A stretch of 64,000 nt of DNA from Sinosporangium siamense (lineage in GTDB: Bacteria; Actinomycetota; Actinomycetes; Streptosporangiales; Streptosporangiaceae), in contig NZ_BOOW01000050.1 of NCBI RefSeq assembly GCF_016863435.1, forward strand, positions 1 to 64,000, given 5' to 3'. How positions within the stretch are numbered: the first letter of the stretch is position 1; each line of letters opens with the position of its first letter. Made by a program: the position numbers and the translations under genes. A model generated the notes under the pieces. That model was not told where the DNA came from. It did no database searches and was given only the letters and a program-made list of their open reading frames with translations. This document shows positions 16,418 to 24,284 of this stretch, piece after piece.

Positions 16418-16500
16418 TCAGTCCGCGATGTGGATGACGGACTTGCCCACGTGCCCGCTCTCCGCCATGTCGTAGAGGGCCTCGACGGCTTGCCGCCGTG
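16418..16500 (-). pseudogene. C-terminal scrap of a zinc-type alcohol dehydrogenase/quinone oxidoreductase
   Basis: The last 25 codons of a minus-strand frame read RQAVEALYDMAESGHVGKSVIHIAD followed by TGA. This is the usual ending of MDR-type NAD(P)H-dependent oxidoreductases (normally about 320-340 residues). Nothing upstream in this frame belongs to the family; the sequence changes abruptly near 16500 into a YcaO fragment on the other strand. Confidence 0.7.
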
Positions 16501-16509
16501 GCGCCGGCC

Positions 16510-16617
16510 GAGCCCGACGGGCTCGCCACGGGATCGTTCCGCGAGGACGCCTGCGCGCCGCTTCCGGCCGGGATGCCCGGCACGCGGATGGCCTGCCTGC
16601 GCTACCGCCGCCTTCGG
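16510..16617 (+). pseudogene. Fragment of a second YcaO gene
   Basis: Bases 16510-16617 match 9650-9757 of the intact YcaO gene over about 108 bp, with identical runs of up to 20 bases. The encoded segment reads FREDACAPLPAGMPGTRMACLRYR against FHEDACAPLLAGMPGRRMACLRYR. No other part of the gene is present. It shows that a YcaO paralogue once existed here or that part of the gene was copied. Confidence 0.75.
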
Positions 16618-16954
16618 CCGGCACGGGTTTGCCGGGCAGAGATGTGGCTTGCGGGCTGCCGGTGTGGGCGCCGCGGGTCTAGCGATCGCGCCATGCCTGC
16701 GCAAAACTCAAGCCATTTTGCGTTGCCTTGAGATAGCCTCATAAGTGATGCATACTCCCAGACGCTAGAACCTCTCACAGATCAAAGAGAGTCGTGCGCG
16801 GCTCTGCCGTACGGAAAGCGGATCCAGCCGTGGGCGCAACCGGCCAGGTCACAGCGCACCTGCGGGGTGATCCCACGCAGCCTGGCTACGGCCGTTACGG
16901 TCCGGACGGCATGGGCGCCCCGCTCTCGCACTACGCACCAAAGAGGAGTTCGAT
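16618..16954. other. Intergenic stretch before the SDR gene
   Basis: These 337 bp hold no recognisable coding sequence. The last part carries the SDR promoter region and its AAAGAGGAG ribosome site. Confidence 0.4.
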
Positions 16955-17791
16955 ATGACCGATCGGAAAGTCGCGCTCGTAACGGGAACGTCCAGCGGGA
17001 TCGGCCTGCACACCGCCGTGGGTCTGGCGCGTATGGGCATTCACGTCGTCGCGACGATGCGGGACACCGGCCGGGCCGGCCGTCTGCGTGCCGAGGCCGC
17101 CGAACAGGGGGTCGACCTGACGATCCGGAGACTGGACGTCACCGACCGCGACCGTGCCCGGGCCACCCTCGACGAGGTGGCGGCCGACTTCGGGCCCATC
17201 TCGATTCTCGTCAACAACGCAGGCCAAGCCGTCCTCGGCACCCTGGAGCAACTCGACGACGCCGCCCTCCAGCGGCAACTCGACGTCAATCTCCTGGGTG
17301 CCGCCGCGCTCACCCGGCATGTGCTGCCGTCGATGCGCGAGTCCGGCGCGGGCCGGATCGTCAGCGTCACCAGCGACGGCGGAGTCGTGGGGCAGCCGTT
17401 CCTCGACGCCTATTCCGCCTCGAAGTTCGCCCTCGAAGGCTTGATGCAGTCGCTCGCGACGGTAGCGGCCCGCTTCGGGATCGCGGTCAGCGTGGTCGAA
17501 CCTTCCTATGTCGCAACAAACATGACCGAGAACCTGGATGCGACAGCGCTCGCCAACCCCGACGATCCCTACCGCAGCCTGGCGGAGAAGTACGCCCAGA
17601 CCGCCACCGCCGGCATGGCGCGGGCACAATCGGCTCAGGAAGCGGCGGCGGTCGTGATCGAGGCGGCGACGACCGGCACACCCCGTTTCCGCTGGCAGAC
17701 CTCCGAGGCCGCGGTCGCCTCGGTCGGCCTGTCCCTCACGGATCTGGACGGCGGCGCCGTCGTCAAGGCGATGTCCACCTGGCTGGACTGA
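16955..17791 (+). CDS. Short-chain dehydrogenase/reductase
   Basis: A 278-residue classical SDR with KVALVTGTSSGIGLHTAVGLARMG (TGxxxGIG nucleotide motif), ILVNNAGQA near residue 85, and the catalytic Ser (IVSVTSDGG) and YSASKFALEGLMQSLA (Tyr-x3-Lys). It resembles actinobacterial oxidoreductases of unknown substrate. AAAGAGGAG lies 5-13 nt before the ATG. The STAND-like ATPase gene starts 88 bp downstream in the same direction; whether they share a transcript is unclear. Confidence 0.9.
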   Translation: MTDRKVALVTGTSSGIGLHTAVGLARMGIHVVATMRDTGRAGRLRAEAAEQGVDLTIRRLDVTDRDRARATLDEVAADFGPISILVNNAGQAVLGTLEQLDDAALQRQLDVNLLGAAALTRHVLPSMRESGAGRIVSVTSDGGVVGQPFLDAYSASKFALEGLMQSLATVAARFGIAVSVVEPSYVATNMTENLDATALANPDDPYRSLAEKYAQTATAGMARAQSAQEAAAVVIEAATTGTPRFRWQTSEAAVASVGLSLTDLDGGAVVKAMSTWLD

Positions 17792-17878
17792 GACAGAACA
17801 TCACCTGCCTGTGCTGAAGCGGCCGTTCGCCGGGAGTTCCATCGGCGAGCCGGGGGAAGAGCTCGGAGGTTTGGGCGT

Positions 17879-19879
17879 ATGTCAATGGAGATTGCCTGCC
17901 GGTCCGGCGTGCTGGGATGGCGGGTGCAGGCCACGCGTGAGCTGGCGTTCGTGGGGCGGGAGGAGGAACTGGAGGTCTTCCGCGCGGCGTTGCGCGGCGA
18001 GGGGTGCAGCGTTCTATATGTGCATGGTCCCGGCGGGATTGGAAAGTCGGCCCTGTTGCGGATGTTCGCCCGGGAGGCCGCGGCGGTGGGGCGTGCGGTG
18101 ACGAGTGTCGACGGGCGGATCGCGGCGTTGTCGCCCGCGGCGTTCGAGGCTGAGGCGGAGCGGGTGCTGCGCGACGCCCGCGCGGTGTTGCTGGTGGACG
18201 CGTTCGAGCAGGTCCAAGGGCTCGAGGGGTGGTTGTGGGAGGGGGTCCTGCCGCGGGTGCCCATGGGTGCGCTGGTGGTGATCGCCGGACGGTTCCCGCC
18301 GGACATGCGCTGGCGGGCCGACCCCGGGTGGGAGGGGGCGCTTCAGGTGCTGGCGTTGCGCGGGCTGAAGCTCGCGGACGCACATGCCCTGCTGGATTTC
18401 AGCGACGTGCCACACGAACTGCGCGAGCCGGTGCTGGCCTTCGCCGGCGGACATCCGCTGGCCCTGCGGCTGGAGGCCGCCGCGGTCAGGAACGGCACGT
18501 CGTCGCGGCACGATGTGGTGGCCGCGCTGCTGGACCAGGTGGTGGGGCAGGTGCCGTCGGCGGCGCACCGGCGCGCCCTGGAGGTCTGCGCACACGCGTA
18601 TGTGACGACCGAGGATCTGCTGCGCGCGGTGCTGCCGGACGACGCCGATGCGCTGTTCCAGTGGCTGCGCCGGTTGCCGTATGTGGAGTCGAGCGGCCTT
18701 GGCCTGTTCCCGCACGATGTGGTGCGCGAGGTGCTGGAAACGGACTTCCGATGGCGGGACTCGCCGGCATACGCCGACATGCACGACCGTATTCACGCAT
18801 ATTTAGCGGACAAGATACGGACCGCGGCCGATCCCGATGTGCCGGGCGCGGTGGGGGCCTTGTTCTATCTGCACCGCGTCGACGGGCCGAATGCCGTGGT
18901 CCGCGACGCTCACCGGGAATCCGAGATCCGGGAGGACGTGCTGCGGGCCGGGGACACCGACATGCTGCGCCACCTGGCCGCGGAGGGCGAAACATCGGCC
19001 TTCTGGGCACAACGCCGGCCGGAGTCGTTCCGGATCTACCGGCGGGCCGCCACCGGCGAACCGGTGGCCTGCTGTGCGTGGTTGTGCCTGCCCAAGCTCG
19101 ACGAGGAGGAACTGGCGGCCGACCCGGTCGTGGCCGCGGCGTGGGCGCACGCGCGTGCCACCGCGCCGCTGCGCCCCTGTGAGCAGCTGACCGTCGGCCG
19201 GGTGTGGCTGCTACCCTCCGGCCGCGACGATGCGCAGGTGGCGGAGCTGATCACGCGGCGGCTGATCGGCAACTGTTTACGTACAGACCTGATGGCGTGG
19301 TCATATATCGCGCAATGGGATCCAAGCCCTGACTCGGTGGAGCGATTCCGGCACCTGGGCATGCCCGACGTCGCGGAGAAGCCTCAGCAGGGACAGCCGG
19401 CCTACAGCCTGTTCGCCCACGACTGGCGGGCCGCTCCCGCCTCGGCCTGGCTGGAGCGCCTGAACAGGCCACCCGTCACCGACACATACGCCGCCGGCGC
19501 GAAGCTGGTGGTGCTGTCGCGCGCCGAGTTCACCGAGGCGGTCAAGAAGGCGTTGCGCCAGATCTCGCGGCTCGACGCGCTGGCCGCCTCCCCGCTGACC
19601 CGCACCAGACTGGTCACCGAGCGGAGCGGCCAGGACCCGGCCACGGCCTTGCACGATCTCCTGCGCCAGGCGATCGACGGTCTGCGCGACGACCCGCGCT
19701 CGGTCAAGTTCCACCGGACCCTGTCGGCCACCTTCCTGAGCGGCACGCCTACTCAGCAACTGGCCGCGGAAAAACTCGGACTGCCCTTCACCACCTTCCG
19801 CCGTCACCTGACGGGGGGCATCGAACGCGTCTGCGCCGACCTGTGGCACTGCGAACTGTACGGTGGCGTAACGCCATGA
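17879..19879 (+). CDS. STAND-like AAA ATPase with C-terminal helix-turn-helix
   Basis: A 666-residue protein. FVGREEELEVFRAAL and VLYVHGPGGIGKSALLRMFA (Walker A about residues 50-57) lead an AAA/STAND NTPase, with Walker B ARAVLLVDAFEQ near residue 105. A long helical middle region follows. The end, TPTQQLAAEKLGLPFTTFRRHLTGGIERVCADLW, looks like a sigma-70 region-4/LuxR-type helix-turn-helix. This layout fits the large ATP-dependent transcription regulators of actinomycetes. The ligand or target is not visible. GGAGG lies 10 nt before the ATG. The following 120 bp lead into transporter remnants. Confidence 0.8.
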   Translation: MSMEIACRSGVLGWRVQATRELAFVGREEELEVFRAALRGEGCSVLYVHGPGGIGKSALLRMFAREAAAVGRAVTSVDGRIAALSPAAFEAEAERVLRDARAVLLVDAFEQVQGLEGWLWEGVLPRVPMGALVVIAGRFPPDMRWRADPGWEGALQVLALRGLKLADAHALLDFSDVPHELREPVLAFAGGHPLALRLEAAAVRNGTSSRHDVVAALLDQVVGQVPSAAHRRALEVCAHAYVTTEDLLRAVLPDDADALFQWLRRLPYVESSGLGLFPHDVVREVLETDFRWRDSPAYADMHDRIHAYLADKIRTAADPDVPGAVGALFYLHRVDGPNAVVRDAHRESEIREDVLRAGDTDMLRHLAAEGETSAFWAQRRPESFRIYRRAATGEPVACCAWLCLPKLDEEELAADPVVAAAWAHARATAPLRPCEQLTVGRVWLLPSGRDDAQVAELITRRLIGNCLRTDLMAWSYIAQWDPSPDSVERFRHLGMPDVAEKPQQGQPAYSLFAHDWRAAPASAWLERLNRPPVTDTYAAGAKLVVLSRAEFTEAVKKALRQISRLDALAASPLTRTRLVTERSGQDPATALHDLLRQAIDGLRDDPRSVKFHRTLSATFLSGTPTQQLAAEKLGLPFTTFRRHLTGGIERVCADLWHCELYGGVTP

Positions 19880-19998
19880 CCGAAAAGGCTGACTCAGGTT
19901 GGGTTTTGGTCAGGCTTTGATCTGTCAAGTGGACAGTGAAGAACCCTGAGTTGCCTCCGATCCGAGTACGTCACCAACCGGGGGCAAGGAGTCTTCCG

Positions 19999-20158
19999 TT
20001 GAGAAACAACAGCACCCGCGTGCTGCCCACCCTGCCTGCCGCGGCGCTGACGACCAGCGCCTGCGGTGCGGACAAGACCGAGGCCGCGGGAAGCGCCAAC
20101 GGTTGTGACACAAGCAAGGGCACACTCGTCGTGGGTGTGATCGCGCCGATGTCGGCGG
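19999..20158 (+). pseudogene. N-terminal remnant of a branched-chain amino acid ABC substrate-binding protein
   Basis: From a TTG with a good AAGGAG site 7 nt upstream, the frame reads a signal-like start (LPTLPAAALTTSACGADK, a lipobox-like cysteine) and then CDTSKGTLVVGVIAPMSA, the opening strand of LivK/type-1 periplasmic binding proteins. After about 53 codons the similarity stops abruptly. Intact relatives have about 380-420 residues. Confidence 0.65.
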
Positions 20159-20229
20159 GATGGGCACGGTGCCGGGTGCGGTCGTGGGCGCAGGAGCGAG
20201 GCGCGGGCGGTCGAGCGGGCCCGCGCCGA

Positions 20230-20444
20230 GCCGGCGTTCGTGGGACTCGGGCCCCGAGGGCCCCTGGCCGGCCCGCAGCCTGCCGTACGGTGACCAGCGC
20301 CGTCTGGAGATCGCCAGAGCGCTGGCCGGCGACCCGGTGGTGCTCATGCTCGACGAACCGACCGCGGGCATGAACGCCCAGGAGACCACGGCCATCCGGA
20401 CGCTGATCGCCGACCCGCGCGTACGCGAGGCATACCTCGGTTGA
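20230..20444 (+). pseudogene. Internally deleted remnant of a LivG-type ABC ATPase
   Basis: From 20280 the frame encodes the ABC signature and Walker B region of LivG, LPYGDQRRLEIARALAGDP and VLMLDEPTAGMNAQET, then jumps to the C-terminal ending ADPRVREAYLG and stop. The roughly 45 residues normally between (the H-loop region) are missing, and the AFVGLG segment before the signature is in another frame. Together with the livK stub it shows collapse of a liv operon by nested deletions. Confidence 0.75.
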
Positions 20445-20450
20445 AGGCGC

Positions 20451-21563
20451 TCAGCGCCGGTAGGAGACCTCGGGAAACTCCGCGGACGGGCCCTCCAGCA
20501 GCGGGGCGGGCTTGCCGAGCAGGTGTTGTTCGAAGAAGGCCGCCGGGTAGGCGCGCTGGAAGGCCTGGGCCTGCTCGGGGGCGATGGTGCCGACGAGCTC
20601 GGTCAGTTCCGCCTGGCTCAGCCCGAGCCGGCCGGCTGCCGCCCGGATGAGCACGACGTCGTCCCCCATCGAATTGTGCGCTGCGCCGCGGATGGTGAGA
20701 TGCAGCCGCCAGCCACTGAGCTTCTCCCAGAATCGGCGCACCGCCGGGTTGGTGGCCATGCCGCCCTTGCCGGGGGTGTCCACCAGGAGGAAGGGCCGGG
20801 ACAGCCCGTTCGGCGCGGAGTCGTGGGCGCCGAGTTTGGCTCCGTCCAGGCCCATCCCGGCTCTGATCCGCCGATCGCGCAGCATGGTCGCGGAGGTGGT
20901 CCATGCCCCGAGGGAGTGGCCGAACATGCCGATCCGGTCAAGGTCGAGCAATCCGTACAGGTCATCCTCCCGGTTCAGGTCCGTCAGCCGGTCGAGGACG
21001 AAGCGGACGTCGGCGATGCGTACGGCAACCGCCTGCTCAAGGTCGGACGGCTTCCGCCCGAGCACGACGCGCCCGCCGGGGAAGGAGACCACGGCAGCGT
21101 CGTGGGTGTGGTCGATCGTGACAACGACGAAGCCGCGGCTCGCCAACTCCTGCACGACGGCTGTGCCGTAGGAGCGGGAGGCGTCCAGGCCGGGGGAGTA
21201 GAGCACGACGGGCAGCCGCCCCAGGGCCCGGGTGACGGGCGCTCCCTCGTGCCCATGGGTGCGGTCCAGGCGGATATCCGTCAGGCCGTTCTCCTCCAGA
21301 TACTGCTTGGCGGCGTCGGCGGGCATCCAGGGGGCGACCGGGAAGCCTTGCACGGTCCGCGCGGGATACCACACGCTGATCATCAGCTCCCGTCTGCCGC
21401 CCGTCCACGGGTCGGTGCGGGCGCCGTCCTCCAGGCGCATCGTCCTGGTGCCCACCGGGTGCGGGCCGGTCGGGGCGGGCAGGTTCAGCGTGTACGGCGC
21501 AGCCGGGGCGCAGGCGACCGCGCAGGACAGCACGACCGCGGTGAGAAAGAGGCGTCGATCCAT
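20451..21563 (-). CDS. PAF-acetylhydrolase-like secreted alpha/beta hydrolase
   Basis: A 370-residue esterase from the ATG at 21563. A lipoprotein-like signal (MDRRLFLTAVVLSCAVACAPAAP) suggests export. The body matches the platelet-activating-factor acetylhydrolase isoform II group: WYPAR, LPVVLYSPGLDASRSYGTAVVQELASRGFVVVTIDHTHDA, the nucleophile elbow GHSLGAWT, then an Asp (LVDTPG region) and the histidine in GAAHNS. Family members hydrolyse short acyl esters of phospholipids or polyesters. It ends 7 bp from the transporter remnant and is divergent from the histidine kinase gene. The substrate is not predictable. Confidence 0.85.
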   Translation of the reverse strand: MDRRLFLTAVVLSCAVACAPAAPYTLNLPAPTGPHPVGTRTMRLEDGARTDPWTGGRRELMISVWYPARTVQGFPVAPWMPADAAKQYLEENGLTDIRLDRTHGHEGAPVTRALGRLPVVLYSPGLDASRSYGTAVVQELASRGFVVVTIDHTHDAAVVSFPGGRVVLGRKPSDLEQAVAVRIADVRFVLDRLTDLNREDDLYGLLDLDRIGMFGHSLGAWTTSATMLRDRRIRAGMGLDGAKLGAHDSAPNGLSRPFLLVDTPGKGGMATNPAVRRFWEKLSGWRLHLTIRGAAHNSMGDDVVLIRAAAGRLGLSQAELTELVGTIAPEQAQAFQRAYPAAFFEQHLLGKPAPLLEGPSAEFPEVSYRR

Positions 21564-21729
21564 GTGTCCAGGCTTTCTGGCCCGGCCGGTCGGCGCCTCG
21601 TACGGCGGAGCGAACATCTCCTCAGCCCAGGAAGGTAGCCGCGGGGTCCTCCCTGGGGAGTACTACCCCACCGGGATGACGTCCCGATGGGCGATGACCC
21701 CGGCGAACCCGCCTCGTTATCGTGCTCAA

Positions 21730-22920
21730 GTGAGCGAGGCACGACCTTTGATCATTCGGCGGCTGCGCCCAAGCCATTGGCTCGCCGTGGACGCGGTGGC
21801 GGCGCTGCTGCTAGCCGCTGCCTTCGGCCTGGCCTCCTGGCTGGCGGAAGGCGGGCGGTGGAGCCCGGCGCTCGCGGTGGTTCTGGTCGCCACGTTGCCG
21901 CTGGCGGTGCGCCGTCACCTGCCGCTGCCGGTGCTGGCGCTCACCCTGGCCGCCGCGGTGACCGCGCCCGCGCTGGGGTGGGATGAGCCATACGTCGCCG
22001 TCGCGGTAGCCGCGCACGCCGTCGCGCTGCTGGAACCCCGGCGGGTGGCGGCAGTCGCACTGGCCGGTTCGCTCGTGGCGACCGCCGCCGGATTCGCGGT
22101 CGCGGACTGGACCCGGATGCCGGGCGAGACCCTGTTCGGCTGGCTGCTGATCGCGTTGGCGTGGACCGTGGGACTGGCCACCCGCGAACAGCGGGCCTAC
22201 GCGGCACGGGCCGCCGCCCTGGCGGCCCGGCGGGCGATCGAGCAGGAGCGGCTACGCATCGCCCGCGACCTGCACGACGTGATCGCCCACAGCCTGAGCG
22301 TGATCTCGTCCCGGGCGGGGATCGCCGCCCACCTCGCCCCGGAGCGGCCCGAGGAAGCCGAACGAGCGCTGACGCTGATCGGGGAGATCAGCCGCTCGGC
22401 ACGGGCCGACATCCGCCACCTCCTCGGCCACCTGCGCGAACCCGGAACGCCCGCGCCCGAACCCCTCAGCCTGGAGGCACTGCCCGACCTGGCCGCACGA
22501 GCGCGGGAGGCGGGAGTGGAGGTCGACCTGAGGGTCGAGCCCGGCCTGCGGGTGCCGGACGCACTGGCGCTGACCGTCTACCGCATCTCCCAGGAGGCGC
22601 TTTCCAACGTGGTACGGCACGCCGCGCCCACCCGGTGCGACGTATCCCTGACCCTGACCCCCGAAGGCGAGCTGGATCTGCGTGTTGTCGACGACGGGCG
22701 AACAGCCGGCCACGGGCCCCCCGGGTTCGGCCTGCTCGGCATGCGGGAACGCGCCGAGTCCTTCGGCGGCAGCCTCAGCGCGGGCGCACGGCCCACGGGC
22801 GGCTTCGCCGTACACGCCCGTTTCCCGATGGGAAGACAAGCCCGATTCCCGATGGCAGGAGAGACCCGTTTCCCGATAGCAGGACAAACCCGATTTCCGA
22901 CGTCGGGACAGGCCCGATGA
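21730..22920 (+). CDS. NarL-type sensor histidine kinase with C-terminal peptide repeats
   Basis: A 396-residue membrane kinase. Five or six N-terminal hydrophobic segments are followed by the HisKA_3 phosphoacceptor ERLRIARDLHDVIAHSLSVI and an HATPase_c region (YRISQEALSNVVRHA; LRVVDDG; GFGLLGMRERAESFGGSLSAG). It probably phosphorylates the response regulator whose ATG overlaps its stop by 4 nt. The GTG at 21730 is chosen by context; ATG at 21679 is an alternative. Unusually, the C terminus carries four tandem octapeptides of the type (A/T)RFP(M/I/T)xxx beyond the normal end of the ATPase domain. Confidence 0.9.
   Translation: MSEARPLIIRRLRPSHWLAVDAVAALLLAAAFGLASWLAEGGRWSPALAVVLVATLPLAVRRHLPLPVLALTLAAAVTAPALGWDEPYVAVAVAAHAVALLEPRRVAAVALAGSLVATAAGFAVADWTRMPGETLFGWLLIALAWTVGLATREQRAYAARAAALAARRAIEQERLRIARDLHDVIAHSLSVISSRAGIAAHLAPERPEEAERALTLIGEISRSARADIRHLLGHLREPGTPAPEPLSLEALPDLAARAREAGVEVDLRVEPGLRVPDALALTVYRISQEALSNVVRHAAPTRCDVSLTLTPEGELDLRVVDDGRTAGHGPPGFGLLGMRERAESFGGSLSAGARPTGGFAVHARFPMGRQARFPMAGETRFPIAGQTRFPTSGQAR
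22816..22911 (+). repeat. Four 24-bp tandem repeats in the kinase gene
   Basis: Four in-frame 24-bp units encode ARFPMGRQ, ARFPMAGE, TRFPIAGQ and TRFPTSGQ, followed by a final AR and the stop. The shared core of each unit is CGNTTYCCGAT or similar. The array ends at the response-regulator start. Confidence 0.85.
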
Positions 22921-23570
22921 CGACCGTGCTGGTGGCCGACGACCAGCCGCTGCTTCGTGCGGGCTTCCGCCTGCTGATCGACTCCACCCCGGACCTGGTC
23001 ACCGTGGGAGAGGCCGCCACCGGCCGGGAAGCGGTGGAGCTGGGCCTGGCCCTGCGACCCGACCTGGTGCTCATGGATGTGCGCATGCCCGGCCTGGACG
23101 GCATCCAGGCCACCCGCACCCTGGTCCCTGCCGGGGTGAAAGTGCTGGTGCTGACCGCCTACGACCTCGACGAACACGTCCACGCCGCCCTGCGCGCCGG
23201 CGCGGCCGGCTTCCTGCTCAAGGACGCCCCACCAGAAGCCCTGCTGACCGCCATCCGGCAGGTCGCGGCGGGCCAGGCATCCCTGGACCCTGGCGTGGCG
23301 GCCCGCCTGATCGCCGAATTCGCCCGCCGCCCCGACCCCGGCGCCCCGGAAATCGGCGACCTGGCCACGCTGACCCCCAGGGAACGGCAGGTACTGACAC
23401 TGGCCGGCCGCGGCTGGGACAACCGCCGCATCGCCACCTACCTGGACTTGCGCGTCGCCACCGTCAAGACCCACATCAGACACCTCATGGCCAAACTCGA
23501 CGCCCACGACCGGGCCCAACTGGTGGTCGTGGCCTACGAGAGCGGCCTGATCGCCCCCGGAGGCCGGTGA
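22917..23570 (+). CDS. NarL/FixJ-type response regulator
   Basis: A 217-residue regulator. The receiver domain has the acidic pocket VADDQ, the phosphoacceptor Asp in LVLMDVRMPGLDG (about residue 54) and the Lys in GFLLKDAPP. The C-terminal LuxR helix-turn-helix reads LTPRERQVLTLAGRGWDNRRIATYLDLRVATVKTHIRHLMAKL. Its ATG lies inside the kinase stop (ATGA), so the pair is co-translated. The target genes are unknown; the divergent esterase gene is a possible one. Confidence 0.93.
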   Translation: MTTVLVADDQPLLRAGFRLLIDSTPDLVTVGEAATGREAVELGLALRPDLVLMDVRMPGLDGIQATRTLVPAGVKVLVLTAYDLDEHVHAALRAGAAGFLLKDAPPEALLTAIRQVAAGQASLDPGVAARLIAEFARRPDPGAPEIGDLATLTPRERQVLTLAGRGWDNRRIATYLDLRVATVKTHIRHLMAKLDAHDRAQLVVVAYESGLIAPGGR

Positions 23571-23654
23571 CAACGGTCCGTCAAACCAAGGCCACTACCC
23601 AACCTTGCTTTCGGATCGCGCTAACCGATGCGTTCAAAGGGGCAGCATGAGCGC

Positions 23655-23909
23655 TCAGTAGTGATAGCGCGCCTGGAGCATGATCAGTTGGTTGTCGCGA
23701 GGCAGGTAGACGAGGCGGTGTTCCTCGGTGATGCGACGGGACCACGCTCCTTGGAGCGCGTGTTTGAGAGGTTCGGGTTTACCGATGCCTCCGTATGGGT
23801 CGCGTAGGGCGTCTTCGATGAGCCGATTGATCCGTTTGAGGACCTGCCGGTCGGCGGAAAGCCAGGAGGTGTAGTCCTCCCAGCCCTCAGGAGTGAAGGA
23901 CAGCTTCAC
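23655..23909 (-). CDS. yoeB: Txe/YoeB-type toxin
   Basis: An 84-residue toxin: MKLSFTPEGWEDYTSWLSADRQVLKRINRLIEDALRDPYGGIGKPEPLKHALQGAWSRRITEEHRLVYLPRDNQ, ending LQARYHY. These are the hallmarks of YoeB, a ribosome-dependent mRNA endonuclease; the catalytic set Glu (EE), Arg (HRLVY), and the C-terminal His-Tyr is present. Its ATG overlaps the antitoxin stop by 4 nt. It halts growth by cleaving mRNA at the ribosomal A site when the antitoxin is degraded. Confidence 0.93.
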   Translation of the reverse strand: MKLSFTPEGWEDYTSWLSADRQVLKRINRLIEDALRDPYGGIGKPEPLKHALQGAWSRRITEEHRLVYLPRDNQLIMLQARYHY

Positions 23910-24166
23910 TGCTGTGCGGCGGGGTCAATGAGGTCGCGGATCTCATGCCGGCCTTCCACGGCATTCAGGTAGGACGCGATGAGGCGGCGCATGTTGGCCG
24001 GGGAGCGGAGAAGATGAGCGGTCTCCGCCAGCGCCTCGTATTCCGCGGCGGGCACGAGATAGGCGCGGTTGTTCTTGGCCACGATCTCTATGGCCGCACC
24101 GTTGTCGTTCACCTCGTCGATGAGCGGGAACAGCCTGCGCCGGGCTTCACTTGCGTTGATGGACAT
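23906..24166 (-). CDS. yefM: YefM/Phd-type antitoxin
   Basis: An 86-residue antitoxin, MSINASEARRRLFPLIDEVND and AIEIVAKNNRAYLVPAAEYEALAETAHLLRSPANMRRL, typical of the Phd/YefM fold. The N-terminal half binds operator DNA, the C-terminal tail wraps the toxin. The ATG at 24166 has a strong GGAGG-like site (AGGCTCCTGATG region) and begins at the family start; the frame upstream is not family-like. It precedes and overlaps the toxin gene, the usual order for autorepression by the complex. Confidence 0.92.
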   Translation of the reverse strand: MSINASEARRRLFPLIDEVNDNGAAIEIVAKNNRAYLVPAAEYEALAETAHLLRSPANMRRLIASYLNAVEGRHEIRDLIDPAAQQ

Positions 24167-24187
24167 CAGGAGCCTCCCTTTAGGCGC

Positions 24188-24205
24188 GGTACCAGATATC
24201 GTACC
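24188..24205. promoter_or_regulatory. Operator/promoter of the toxin-antitoxin pair
   Basis: GGTAC (24188-24192) and GTACC (24201-24205) flank GATATC, a near-perfect palindrome about 22 bp before the antitoxin start. On the minus strand it includes TACGAT, a plausible -10. This fits autoregulation by YefM-YoeB. Confidence 0.55.
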
Positions 24206-24284
24206 ACTCTCCTGTCTGGAATCACCGCGAACGGCCTCCGAACCTCCGCCGGCACCGAGGTGGCCGTCGGCGGCAGGGAGCCTG

